Part shown: one piece after another, positions 20,792 through 29,065 of the stretch | Layout of the letters: every line of letters starts with the position of its first letter | How positions within the stretch are numbered: position 1 is the stretch's first letter | Assembly: GCA_910586875.1 (NCBI GenBank) | Contig: CAJUJI010000008.1 | Coordinates: forward strand, 1-38,967 | Reading direction: 5' to 3' | Length of the DNA: 38,967 bases | DNA from: an uncultured Anaerotruncus sp. | GTDB taxonomy: Bacteria; Bacillota; Clostridia; Oscillospirales; Ruminococcaceae | Made by a program: the position numbers and the translations under genes | The notes under the pieces: generated by a model | What the model saw: the letters and a program-made list of their open reading frames with translations, nothing else | Databases searched by the model: none | Told to the model about the DNA's origin: nothing

Positions 20792-21685
20792 ATGAAATTT
20801 GGTAAAAAGTTCATGGCTCTTGGCCTCATTGGAGTGCTTAGCTTCTCTGTACTGACCGGGTGCAAAAACAAAAATCAAAATGCGCAAAACAGTTTTGACA
20901 CATCCAGCGAGATCGGCGTTATCACCCGCGAGGATGGGTCTGGCACACGCGGGGCATTTATTGAGCTATTTGGCATCGAGCAGAAGAACGACGCCGGTGA
21001 AAAGGTAGATTACACCACCGACACAGCAGCAGTCACCGATTCCACCGCTGTGATGATGACAACGGTTGCCGAGGATTTATACGCTGTCGGATATACTTCT
21101 CTTGGCATGATGAACAATACCGTAAAGGCTGTTCAAATCGACGGTGTGGCCGCTACTGTCGAAAACATCAAAAATGCTACATACAAAATCGCGCGTCCGT
21201 TCAATATCGCTACAAAAACTGGCTTAAGTGATGCAGCGCAGGACTTCGTCGACTTTATCATGAGCGCCGAGGGACAGACGGTGGTAGAGGAAAATGGCTA
21301 CATTTCTGTATCCAGCACAGATCCCTATTCCGGCCCATCTGTCTCTGGCAAGGTTGTGGTTGCTGGTTCCAGTTCGGTTGCTCCGCTCATGGAAAAACTG
21401 AAAGAGGCTTACCTGCTGAAAAATCCGAATGTGGCGATTGAAATTCAGCAGAATGATTCTTCAACCGGAATGTCGGATACGATTGACGGCACCTGCGACA
21501 TCGGAATGGCCTCCCGCGAATTGAAGGATTCTGAAACAGAAAAGGGGTTAACCTCCACAGTCATTGCGCTGGACGGCATTGCGGTCATCGTCAATAACGA
21601 TAGCCCCGTAACCAGCCTTACAAACGAACAGGTCAAAGAAATTTTTATGGGCAATATCACAGAGTGGGATGATGTGCTGAAATAA
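20792..21685 (+). CDS. pstS: Phosphate-binding lipoprotein PstS, circularly permuted
   Basis: Lipid-anchored phosphate-binding protein, 297 aa, with signal peptide and lipobox LTGC (Cys24). The two halves are in the reverse of the usual order. REDGSGTR (46-53), YTSLG and the RPFNIATK segment, normally the second half, come first. AGSSSVAPLM (191-200), DIGMASREL (236-244) and ALDGIAVIVN (259-268), normally the first half, come second. The chain ends at IFMGNITEWDDVLK, the place where ordinary PstS continues toward REDGSGTR. All expected phosphate-contact motifs are present, so the folded protein should still bind phosphate. AAAGGAG (20776-20782) marks the start. Confidence 0.92.
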   Translation: MKFGKKFMALGLIGVLSFSVLTGCKNKNQNAQNSFDTSSEIGVITREDGSGTRGAFIELFGIEQKNDAGEKVDYTTDTAAVTDSTAVMMTTVAEDLYAVGYTSLGMMNNTVKAVQIDGVAATVENIKNATYKIARPFNIATKTGLSDAAQDFVDFIMSAEGQTVVEENGYISVSSTDPYSGPSVSGKVVVAGSSSVAPLMEKLKEAYLLKNPNVAIEIQQNDSSTGMSDTIDGTCDIGMASRELKDSETEKGLTSTVIALDGIAVIVNNDSPVTSLTNEQVKEIFMGNITEWDDVLK

Positions 21686-21740
21686 GAGAATTGGGTGGTG
21701 GAAAACCCTCCACCTATTCTCTGTGTTAAGGAGAACAGCT

Positions 21741-22589
21741 ATGAACCATATCAAAGAAAATCTGATGCGGTTTCTATTTTTTACAGCCGCCTGTATTTCT
21801 ATCGCAGCAGTGGTTTTGATCTGCCTATTTCTGCTTGCCAATGGCGTCCCTGCCATACGAGAAATCGGTCTTTTCGATTTCCTGCTTGGTACGAGATGGA
21901 AACCGGCAAACAGCCTGTACGGGATTTTACCGATGATAGTCGGCTCGGTATATGTAACAGTGGGGGCACTGCTGATTGGCGTTCCCATAGGAATCCTGAC
22001 TGCGGCGTTTATGGCTCACTTTTGCCCTAAACACCTTTACCGGCCAGTGAAAGCAGTGGTCAATCTAATGGCAGGGATTCCATCCGTTGTCTATGGCTTT
22101 TTCGGGCTGGTGGTACTGGTCCCGTTTGTGCGGGATACTTTTGGCGGGCGCGGCCAAAGTGTTTTGACAGCTTCCATTTTGCTGGGCCTAATGATTCTGC
22201 CCACCGTCATCAGCGTTTCAGAAACCTCAATCCGCGCGGTATCTCAAAGCTACTACGAAGGCGCACTTGCGCTGGGAGCTTCCCATGAGCGGAGTGTGTT
22301 TCACGCGGTCTTGCCTGCTGCGAAAAGCGGTATTTTCGCGGCAGTTGTCCTTGGAATCGGACGTGCCGTGGGTGAAACAATGGCGGTAAAAATGGTCGCA
22401 GGCAATCAGCCAGTGATACCGGGCGATATCCTTGACGGGGTCCGGACATTGACCACAAACATCGTGCTGGAAATGGGCTATTCCACCGATTTGCACAGGG
22501 AGGCATTGATCGGTACTGCGGTAGTGCTGTTTGTGCTGATCCTCATTATCAATATTTCCCTATCTTTGTTCAAAAGGAGGGTGCGCTAA
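21741..22589 (+). CDS. pstC: Phosphate ABC transporter permease PstC
   Basis: Membrane subunit of the high-affinity phosphate importer, 282 aa with about six helices. The AGIPSVVYGFFGL motif (about 106-118), the EAA-like loop (YYEGALALGASHERSVFHAVLP) and GIGRAVGETMAVKMVAG are diagnostic. The ATG at 21741 follows AAGGAGA (21728-21734); the GTG at 21723 that opens the frame precedes that ribosome site. The stop is directly followed by the pstA ATG. Confidence 0.94.
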   Translation: MNHIKENLMRFLFFTAACISIAAVVLICLFLLANGVPAIREIGLFDFLLGTRWKPANSLYGILPMIVGSVYVTVGALLIGVPIGILTAAFMAHFCPKHLYRPVKAVVNLMAGIPSVVYGFFGLVVLVPFVRDTFGGRGQSVLTASILLGLMILPTVISVSETSIRAVSQSYYEGALALGASHERSVFHAVLPAAKSGIFAAVVLGIGRAVGETMAVKMVAGNQPVIPGDILDGVRTLTTNIVLEMGYSTDLHREALIGTAVVLFVLILIINISLSLFKRRVR

Positions 22590-23456
22590 ATGAGTGAGGC
22601 AATTCTTCGGAAAATCCGCGCCTGTCGGCGCGACCCAAAATCCACGCTTTTGCGTCTTGCTGTATGGGCGGCGGCACTTGCTACCATATTGACTCTATTA
22701 TTTGTAATTGGCTACATACTAATAAAGGGTGTGCCGTATTTGAGGCCGGAGCTATTTCATCTCCATTACACAACCGAGAATGTGTCCCTGCTTCCAGCAC
22801 TCATCAACACACTGTTTATGACCGTTCTCTCCCTGCTGCTTGCCGTCCCCACAGGCGTTAGTGCGGCAGTCTACCTGACAGAATATGCCAGGCGAGGCAA
22901 TAGGCTGGTCGGCATGGTGGCCACGACCGCCGAAACGCTGTCCGGCATACCATCCATCGTTTATGGCTTGTTTGGCTCTCTATTTTTTGTAAAATTTTTA
23001 GGACTGGGACTGTCGTTGCTGTCCGGCGCGCTGACCCTGAGCATCATGATCCTGCCGCTTATCATGCGTACTACTGAGGAGGCACTGCGGAGCGTCCCCG
23101 ACAGCTACCGCGAAGGCAGCTTTGGTTTAGGGGCGGGAAAACTGCGTACCGTATTTTGCATTGTACTGCCGAGCGCAGTTCCCGGAATCCTCTCCGGCGT
23201 AATACTTGGAATCGGACGTATCATAGGAGAATCGGCGGCGCTGATTTTTACGGCGGGAACGGTAGCGGAAACAGCAACAGGTTTGTTTTCTTCCGCGCGG
23301 ACGCTATCCGTCCACATGTATGCTATTTCCAGCAACGGACTGTATATTGAACAGACTTACGCTACTGCCGTTGTGCTGTTGGTTGTTGTAATACTTATCA
23401 ATGCGTTGTCCAGCCTTACGGCAAAGAAATTAGGAGGCAAAAAAGCAGATGGATAA
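22590..23456 (+). CDS. pstA: Phosphate ABC transporter permease PstA
   Basis: Second membrane subunit, 288 aa, pairing with PstC. It has the [17 protein letters not shown] segment, an EAA-like loop ([23 protein letters not shown]) and [18 protein letters not shown]. The start follows the pstC stop with no gap, and its AAAGGAGG lies within the end of pstC. The end overlaps pstB by eight bases. Confidence 0.94.
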   Translation: MSEAILRKIRACRRDPKSTLLRLAVWAAALATILTLLFVIGYILIKGVPYLRPELFHLHYTTENVSLLPALINTLFMTVLSLLLAVPTGVSAAVYLTEYARRGNRLVGMVATTAETLSGIPSIVYGLFGSLFFVKFLGLGLSLLSGALTLSIMILPLIMRTTEEALRSVPDSYREGSFGLGAGKLRTVFCIVLPSAVPGILSGVILGIGRIIGESAALIFTAGTVAETATGLFSSARTLSVHMYAISSNGLYIEQTYATAVVLLVVVILINALSSLTAKKLGGKKADG

Positions 23457-24198
23457 AATAACTGTTGCACACTTAGACCTGTTTTACGGACAATTTCAAG
23501 CGTTGAAAACGATTGACCTGCAAATACGCTCGTGCGAAATCACTGCATTCATCGGCCCGTCAGGTTGCGGAAAGTCCACCCTTTTGAAAACACTGAACCG
23601 CATGAATGATTTGGTGGAGGGCTGTCGTATTAACGGAACGGTCTTACTGGACGGTGAAGATACTTACAAAGATCTGAATGTCAATCTTCTCCGGAAGCGG
23701 ATTGGCATGGTCTTTCAGAAGCCGAACCCTTTTCCCATGAGCATCTATGACAATATAGCCTTTGGGCCGAGAACCCACGGTGTTCGCTCTAAGGCGATGC
23801 TTGACGAGATCGTGGAGCGTTCTTTGAAGGGTGCGGCCATTTGGGATGAGGTAAAAGATCGTCTCAAAAAGTCCGCTCTCGGATTGTCCGGTGGACAACA
23901 GCAGCGGCTTTGCATTGCCCGCGCCCTTGCTGTAGAACCGGAGGTACTGCTTATGGATGAACCGACCAGCGCCCTCGACCCGATCTCTACGGGAAAGATT
24001 GAGGAGCTTGCTCTGGAGCTGAAAAAGCGCTATACTATCGTTATTGTGACCCACAATATGCAGCAGGCCGTCCGAATCTCTGATAAAACGGCGTTTTTCC
24101 TGTTGGGAGAGCTTGTAGAGGCAGGCAAAACAGAAACACTGTTTTCCATGCCGCAGGATAAACGCACGGAGGACTATATCACAGGGAGGTTTGGATAA
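23449..24198 (+). CDS. pstB: Phosphate ABC transporter ATPase PstB
   Basis: ATPase of the phosphate importer, 249 aa. Walker [10 protein letters not shown] (36-44), Q-loop near Q90, LSGGQQQR (146-153), Walker B LLMDEP (167-172). The linker between Walker A and signature has the [17 protein letters not shown] segment typical of PstB. AGGAGG at 23432-23437 gives the start at 23449 inside the end of pstA. Its stop shares one base with the phoU start. Confidence 0.96.
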   Translation: MDKITVAHLDLFYGQFQALKTIDLQIRSCEITAFIGPSGCGKSTLLKTLNRMNDLVEGCRINGTVLLDGEDTYKDLNVNLLRKRIGMVFQKPNPFPMSIYDNIAFGPRTHGVRSKAMLDEIVERSLKGAAIWDEVKDRLKKSALGLSGGQQQRLCIARALAVEPEVLLMDEPTSALDPISTGKIEELALELKKRYTIVIVTHNMQQAVRISDKTAFFLLGELVEAGKTETLFSMPQDKRTEDYITGRFG

Positions 24199-24836
24199 TG
24201 CGTTCTAAATTTGATGAGCAGCTGGAACTGCTGAATAAGGAAATGATTACAATGGGGGCGCTGTGTGAAAACGCTATCGCAATATCGGCAAAGGCCGTAA
24301 TCGAGGGCAATCTCTCTCTGACAAGCCCCATCCTCACCTTTGCGGAGAAGATTGACCAAAAAGAGCGGGAAATCGAAACCATGTGCCTAAAACTGCTGTT
24401 GCAGCAGCAGCCGGTGGCAAAGGATCTGCGAACGATCTCCTCTGCATTAAAGATGGTAACTGATATGGAGCGTATCGGACATCAATCCGCGGATATTGCC
24501 GAAATCGTCCAAATAGCAAACATAAGGGTGTCCGGAGATACAGCGGAATTACACGATATGGCAGTCGCGGTTATTAAGATGGTCGCTGAAAGCATTGATG
24601 CCTTTGTGAAAAAGGATGCTGTTATGGCAGAGGCGGTCATTGGTTACGATGATGTAGTGGACGGTTGCTTTGATCGCATCAAAAGGCTGTTGATTGAGCG
24701 ATTCAGTCAGCCCGGAACAGATGGCGAGCAGACCATCGACCTTTTGATGATTGCAAAGTATTTTGAACGCATTGGAGATCACGCGGTCAACATCGCAAAA
24801 TGGGTGGTGTTCTCCATTACTGGAAACAGGGAGTGA
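24198..24836 (+). CDS. phoU: Phosphate signalling protein PhoU
   Basis: A helical protein with two PhoU repeats, 212 aa, that links the Pst transporter to the sensor kinase. The metal-binding E/DxxxD-type motifs are TDMERIGHQSADIAE (about 92-106) and KYFERIGDHAVNIAK (about 192-206). It overlaps pstB by one base (TAATG) and precedes the regulator by seven bases, so the whole module is likely one transcript. Confidence 0.94.
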   Translation: MRSKFDEQLELLNKEMITMGALCENAIAISAKAVIEGNLSLTSPILTFAEKIDQKEREIETMCLKLLLQQQPVAKDLRTISSALKMVTDMERIGHQSADIAEIVQIANIRVSGDTAELHDMAVAVIKMVAESIDAFVKKDAVMAEAVIGYDDVVDGCFDRIKRLLIERFSQPGTDGEQTIDLLMIAKYFERIGDHAVNIAKWVVFSITGNRE

Positions 24837-24843
24837 GAAGATT

Positions 24844-25518
24844 ATGATTTTCTGTGTAGAGGATGACAGCAGTATCCGGGATCTGATGATCTATACGCTG
24901 AATGCAGCCGGTTTTGAGGCAGTCGGATTTTCAGACAGCGGAGCATTTTGGGCAGCGATAAAAAAGCAGCGGCCAGAGCTTATTATGCTGGACATCATGC
25001 TGCCCGGAGAGGACGGTATTTCCATCTTGAACAACCTGCGTTCTCAAATTGTAACACAGGATATTCCCGTCATTATGGCGACTGCCAAAGGTACAGAATA
25101 TGATAAAGTGACAGGGCTTGATTTGGGCGCAGACGACTATCTTGCCAAGCCCTTTGGTATGATGGAAATGGTGTCGCGCGTAAGAGCTGTTCTACGCCGC
25201 AGCTCCAGTCAGAAGACGCAAAAGCCTTTGCGATTTGAGGGCTTGGAACTGGAACCGCAATCCTGTATTGTCCACATAGACGGCCAGCGCATAGACCTAA
25301 CCTTAAAGGAATACAAGCTGCTGCTTACCTTTATGGAGAACGTCGGCAGGGTATTTACCCGCGACCAGCTTCTTGAAATCGTATGGGGGCTGGGGTATGT
25401 GGGAGAGAGCCGGACGGTGGATGTACACATCGGAACCTTGCGGACAAAGCTGGGGAAATACAACGGCCTGATTTCGACGGTACGGGGCATTGGCTATCGT
25501 ATGGAGGACAAGCTATGA
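24844..25518 (+). CDS. Phosphate response regulator, PhoB/PhoP (OmpR family)
   Basis: A 224-aa two-domain regulator. The receiver has acidic residues D7/D8, phospho-acceptor D50 (LDIMLP) and the Lys in AKPFG (about 101). A winged-helix DNA-binding domain follows (about 125-224; VDVHIGTLRTKLG, then GIGYRM). The ATG at 24844 is used; the frame extends into phoU without a ribosome site. The gene overlaps the kinase by four bases. Its position behind pst-phoU and the TTTACA repeats before pstS support a phosphate role. Confidence 0.92.
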   Translation: MIFCVEDDSSIRDLMIYTLNAAGFEAVGFSDSGAFWAAIKKQRPELIMLDIMLPGEDGISILNNLRSQIVTQDIPVIMATAKGTEYDKVTGLDLGADDYLAKPFGMMEMVSRVRAVLRRSSSQKTQKPLRFEGLELEPQSCIVHIDGQRIDLTLKEYKLLLTFMENVGRVFTRDQLLEIVWGLGYVGESRTVDVHIGTLRTKLGKYNGLISTVRGIGYRMEDKL

Positions 25519-27170
25519 CAAAACGGATTTTTCGCTCGATCTGCTTTGTTGCCATTGCAGTTTTTCTTGCTTCCTTAATTCTTATTATGGGTGTGCTGTA
25601 CGGCTACTTTTCCAATGTGCAGCAAAGGCAACTTCGAATGCAGTTAGAGCTTGCTGCACAAGGCGTCACCAATGAGGAAACCGCATATCTTGAGGATTTG
25701 AGGGTGCAGGATTACCGTATCACATGGATCGCCGAAGATGGAATGGTACTGTTTGATAGTGACGCATACAGTGCAGACATGGCAAATCATTTGGAGCGTG
25801 AGGAAATCAGGGAAGCTCTTGCCACAGGCTATGGGGAAAGCAGGCGTTATTCTGCCACGCTGATGGATCGCTCTCTCTATGCGGCGCAGCGCTTGCCAGA
25901 CGGAACCGTCTTGCGGCTATCTATTGCGCAAAGCTCTATTTTAACGCTGGTGCTTGGTATGGCACAGCCCATCTGTATTGTATTTCTTGTTGCAGTGGTT
26001 TTGTCCATTCTGCTTGCAATTCGCCTTTCAAAAAGCATTGTGCGTCCGCTGAATGAGATGGATTTAGATCATCCTTTGTCAAATGCTGAATATGACGAGC
26101 TTGCGCCCTTTCTGCGCCGAATTGACAGCCAGCAACAGAAACTCCAAGGGCAAAAGGCACGGCTGGAACAGAAACAGGCCGAGTTGGACACCATTATCGG
26201 CAGTATGAGCGAGGGGATGGTACTGTTGAATGAGCAAGGAAAGATCGTCAGCATCAATCCCGCCGCTATGCGCCTGCTGGGTACAAGTCAGAATTGTGTG
26301 GGTACGGATATGCTGACGGTCAGCAGGAATCTGGATTTGCATGATATTTTATCTCAGGCATTACAGGGTCAAAGCGAGGTACAAACCGTAAGCCTTGAAA
26401 CCGGGCAGTACCAAATCAGCGCCAGCACAATTATGTCTGAAGAAAAAGTAGCGGGCGCTGCCCTTTGCTTTTTTGATGTGACGGAAAAGGAAAAAGCAGA
26501 ACAAATGCGCCGCGAATTTACTGCCAATGTGTCTCATGAGCTGAAAACGCCGCTCCATTCCATTTCAGGCTATGCGGAGCTCCTGAAAGACGGTATGGTA
26601 AAAAGCAGTGATATTGTTCCGTTTGCCGAGAAAATATACACAGAGGCACAGCGCATGGTGCGGCTTTTGGAGGATATTATCAGCCTCTCCCATTTAGACG
26701 AGGGTGCTGATGATATGCAGTGGGCAAAGGTCGATCTGTATGAGTTGGCTGAAAAAGCCGTCAATGGATTGGATACCGAGGCAACAGCCGCAATGGTGTC
26801 TATTAAGCTGCGAGGAGAGCATACCGCCCTGCATGGTATCCCGCAGCTCTTATACAGCCTGATCTATAATCTCTGTGATAATGCTATCAAATATAACCGA
26901 GCAGGCGGCGAGGTGGAGGTCAGTTTAACGGCTGAGGCTGGGTGTTCCGCCGCCCTTTCTGTCCGCGATACAGGTATTGGCATCCCCACTGATGAACAGG
27001 AGCGCATTTTTGAGCGATTCTACCGCGTGGATAAGAGCCGCTCCAAAGAGGTCGGCGGCACAGGACTTGGACTTTCCATCGTAAAGCACGCCGCAATGAT
27101 TCACCATGCGGCGATTGAGGTGAACAGCACCATCGGAGATGGAACTACTGTTACAATTCGCTTTCCCTGA
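25515..27170 (+). CDS. PhoR-like phosphate sensor histidine kinase
   Basis: Membrane sensor kinase, 551 aa. TM1 is about 7-32, an extracellular loop about 33-140, TM2 about 143-171, then a PAS domain (about 222-325; GMVLLNEQGKIVSINPAAMRLL). The HisKA dimerisation helix has phospho-acceptor H341 (NVSHELKTP). The ATPase domain has N456 (YNLCDNAIKYN), DTGIGIP (485-491) and GTGLGLS (515-521). The ATG at 25515 overlaps the regulator stop (ATGA). The Pst complex and PhoU would restrain it when phosphate is plentiful. It is the last gene of the module. Confidence 0.93.
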   Translation: MTKRIFRSICFVAIAVFLASLILIMGVLYGYFSNVQQRQLRMQLELAAQGVTNEETAYLEDLRVQDYRITWIAEDGMVLFDSDAYSADMANHLEREEIREALATGYGESRRYSATLMDRSLYAAQRLPDGTVLRLSIAQSSILTLVLGMAQPICIVFLVAVVLSILLAIRLSKSIVRPLNEMDLDHPLSNAEYDELAPFLRRIDSQQQKLQGQKARLEQKQAELDTIIGSMSEGMVLLNEQGKIVSINPAAMRLLGTSQNCVGTDMLTVSRNLDLHDILSQALQGQSEVQTVSLETGQYQISASTIMSEEKVAGAALCFFDVTEKEKAEQMRREFTANVSHELKTPLHSISGYAELLKDGMVKSSDIVPFAEKIYTEAQRMVRLLEDIISLSHLDEGADDMQWAKVDLYELAEKAVNGLDTEATAAMVSIKLRGEHTALHGIPQLLYSLIYNLCDNAIKYNRAGGEVEVSLTAEAGCSAALSVRDTGIGIPTDEQERIFERFYRVDKSRSKEVGGTGLGLSIVKHAAMIHHAAIEVNSTIGDGTTVTIRFP

Positions 27171-27262
27171 ACTATTTATTGGCTTTAAAATCAATTTCGT
27201 CCTCAATTTACTATGGGATTGTTGCGCAGTATAGATTGATTTTCTTTTGATTATAGAAAAGA

Positions 27263-27303
27263 AAAGGCGGGCAAAAAGCGATTGCTTCTTGCCCGTCTTT
27301 CTT
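27263..27303 (+). terminator. Terminator at the end of the pst-pho module
   Basis: AAAGGCGGGCAA pairs with TTGCCCGTCTTT (27289-27300, one G-T pair) and is followed by CTTTG. On the minus strand it reads into CTTTTCT, so it may also stop kdgA transcripts. Confidence 0.8.
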
Positions 27304-27319
27304 TGCACCCTGTATGACA

Positions 27320-27363
27320 GCTACTCTATTTTCAGTTTGTTAATGCTGTTTTTCTGAGTAGCT
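27320..27363. repeat. Inverted AGCTACTC/GAGTAGCT words at the module's right end
   Basis: AGCTACTC begins near 27320 and GAGTAGCT near 27355, a few bases from the right junction repeat. Together with TATGACAG just before, they weakly resemble, in inverted form, the AGTA..GGTCATA sequence at the left end. The match is imperfect. Confidence 0.35.
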
Positions 27364-27367
27364 ACCT

Positions 27368-27385
27368 AAAAGGGCTTGCTTTTTT
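27368..27385 (+). terminator. Right half of the split terminator, with junction repeat
   Basis: AAAAGGGC (27368-27375) repeats the left junction. GGGCTTGCTTTTTT (27372-27385) is the exact complement of the left arm at 20456-20469. Alone it has no pairing partner. Confidence 0.9.
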
Positions 27386-27437
27386 ACTAATCAGAGGCGC
27401 CGAAGGTCGCCCTTAGAGCAGAGAAACTGCCACAGGA

Positions 27438-28073
27438 TTAACCGCGCGCCTTATCGCGCAGCTGCGCAGCTTCTCTCGCGAGCGCCTCAATCTCATCAAA
27501 ACGCTCTGCCTCTAGCAGCTCATACGGAACAATCCATGTGCCGCCACAAGCAACCACATTCTTCTGTGTCAGATAATCGGCCAGGTTGTTTGGCTTTACG
27601 CCGCCGGTGGGCATAAACTTCATATCTGCATATGGTCCTGCCATCGCTTTGAGCATACCCACGCCTCCGACCACCTCGGCTGGGAACAGCTTGACCATCG
27701 AGAGTCCCTCCCGCATGGCTGTTTCCACCTCACTGGGGGTTGCACAGCCTGGAATAACGGGGATCTCCTTTTGCACACACCAACGCACAGTTTCAACATT
27801 CAGTCCAGGGCTAATAATCGCGCGGGCACCTGCATCAACCGCCTCCTGTGCCAGCTGTGGGGTGAGTACTGTACCTGCGCAGACAAACAGCTCCGGCACC
27901 TGCTGCGCAATTGCGCGGATGGAATCGGCGGCCGCCTTGCTGCGGAAGGTGATTTCTGCTGCGGGCAGCCCGCCACGCGCCAAAGCCTGCGCCAGCGGAA
28001 CTGCATGTTCAGCCGTGTCCATCTTGATAACCGGCACAACGCCTACCTGAAATAAAATTTCTTCCATACGCAT
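27438..28073 (-). CDS. kdgA: 2-dehydro-3-deoxy-6-phosphogluconate (KDPG/KHG) aldolase
   Basis: Splits KDPG to pyruvate and glyceraldehyde-3-phosphate, the last step of the uronate route encoded here. At 211 aa it is a class I aldolase barrel with the conserved Glu (AEITFR), Schiff-base Lys in VKLFPAE, PTGGV and CGGTWI. The ATG at 28073 lies about 11 bases from GAGGGG; the next ATG (28067) is too far. It is the last gene of the minus-strand uronate run, 17 bp after kdgK. Many clostridial aldolases of this type, as I recall them, carry a C-terminal VOC domain; here such a domain appears as a separate gene at 30792. Confidence 0.94.
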   Translation of the reverse strand: MRMEEILFQVGVVPVIKMDTAEHAVPLAQALARGGLPAAEITFRSKAAADSIRAIAQQVPELFVCAGTVLTPQLAQEAVDAGARAIISPGLNVETVRWCVQKEIPVIPGCATPSEVETAMREGLSMVKLFPAEVVGGVGMLKAMAGPYADMKFMPTGGVKPNNLADYLTQKNVVACGGTWIVPYELLEAERFDEIEALAREAAQLRDKARG

Positions 28074-28090
28074 TTTAAAACAGTCCCCTC

Positions 28091-29050
28091 TCAAGACGCA
28101 TCCTGTTTATTTTCCGTCATAAAGCGATTCAACTCTGGGCGGGTGGGCAGGCCCTCGTTGTCGCTGACGTTCATCACCTGAATGGTACCAATCGCGTTTG
28201 CACGGCGGGCGGCCTCCTCCAGCGAAAGTCCCTCCATCGTTGCACTGATGATACCCACTGCAAATCCGTCTCCTGCACCGACCGTGTCCACAATCTTTGG
28301 CGCAGGATAGGTGCCAGAATGGAACGCGCGCTCAGCTGTATAGACCCATGCACCGTCTGCACCGACCTTGACAATCACTGTTTTTGCGCCTCTCTCCAGA
28401 TAGAATTTCCCGATCTTTTCCGGATCGCGGGTACCACAGAGAATTTCACCCTCATTCACGCCAGGCAGCACATAATCTGCCTGCGCCGCCATTCGATTGA
28501 TCTCCTCAACCATCCGCTCACGGCTGGGCCAGAGCTGCGGACGCAAATTGGGGTCAAAGAAAATCGGAATTCCCGCCGCTTTTGCCTTCTCCATCAGTGT
28601 ATAGCTGGTTGCCAGCGCCGTTTCCGAGGTGGCCGGCAGAATGCCCGAAAGGTGGATCGCATCCCATTTGCCCAGGTCCAGATTCTTCACATCCTCTGGG
28701 CTGATGGTAGAAGCTGCCGAGCCCTTGCGATAGTAATAGATGTCCGGATCGCCTGCGCTGGTTTTGCTCTTGAGCATAAAGCCGGTGCGATGCTCCGGGT
28801 CAATCTGGGTCAAAGAGGTATCAATCCCATTGCGGTTCATGCAGTTGATAATCTGCCGGCCGAACGGGTCGTCCCCCACCTTTGTAAGATAGCCGACGGT
28901 ATGTCCCAAACGGGTGAGTCCTACCGCAACATTAAACTCCGCACCTGCTACCGAGGTGGAAAAATTCCGCACCTCCTCCAGCTTGCACTCCTCCTGTGCG
29001 ATAAAAAGGCCCATCGGCTCTCCCGCCGTTAAAATCCGTTTTGTCGCCAT
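28091..29050 (-). CDS. kdgK: 2-keto-3-deoxygluconate kinase (PfkB family)
   Basis: ATP-dependent sugar kinase, 319 aa, expected to make KDPG from 2-keto-3-deoxygluconate for the adjacent aldolase. PfkB features are GAEFNVAVGLTRLG (about 36-49), the GDDPFG turn (about 59-64), NEGE (about 199-202) and the ATP/catalytic motif DTVGAGDGFAVG (about 253-264), with the catalytic Asp in GAGD. A perfect AAAGGAGG sits eight bases before the ATG. Operon context supports KdgK over fructokinase or ribokinase. Confidence 0.92.
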   Translation of the reverse strand: MATKRILTAGEPMGLFIAQEECKLEEVRNFSTSVAGAEFNVAVGLTRLGHTVGYLTKVGDDPFGRQIINCMNRNGIDTSLTQIDPEHRTGFMLKSKTSAGDPDIYYYRKGSAASTISPEDVKNLDLGKWDAIHLSGILPATSETALATSYTLMEKAKAAGIPIFFDPNLRPQLWPSRERMVEEINRMAAQADYVLPGVNEGEILCGTRDPEKIGKFYLERGAKTVIVKVGADGAWVYTAERAFHSGTYPAPKIVDTVGAGDGFAVGIISATMEGLSLEEAARRANAIGTIQVMNVSDNEGLPTRPELNRFMTENKQDAS

Positions 29051-29065
29051 AGCAAAAACCTCCTT

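Larger units (their letters stand above)
20479..27375 (+). mobile_element. Inserted pst-pho module, about 6.9 kb
   Basis: A complete phosphate uptake and sensing set (pstS, pstC, pstA, pstB, phoU, response regulator, histidine kinase) bounded by 8-bp direct repeats AAAAGGGC and lying inside an otherwise perfect bidirectional terminator. Deleting this stretch rebuilds that terminator and leaves two convergent genes 75 codons or less from each other's ends. No transposase, integrase or clear long terminal inverted repeat is seen. It is therefore called an insertion by its junctions, not by a mobility gene. Two related AGTAYTC..AAGGTCATA sequences lie at its left end. PstS lacks the Ser/Ala/Pro linker of the other lipoproteins here, which fits a different origin. 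Confidence 0.75.

Noticed and set aside
20792-21685. pstS as two fused or frameshifted gene fragments
   Set aside because: There is one uninterrupted frame with a proper signal peptide, and both halves appear complete and once only, which fits permutation better than a broken gene.
25383-25514. Extra 44 residues at the start of the histidine kinase
   Set aside because: They overlap the response regulator. The ATGA overlap at 25515 and the immediate first membrane helix fix the start.
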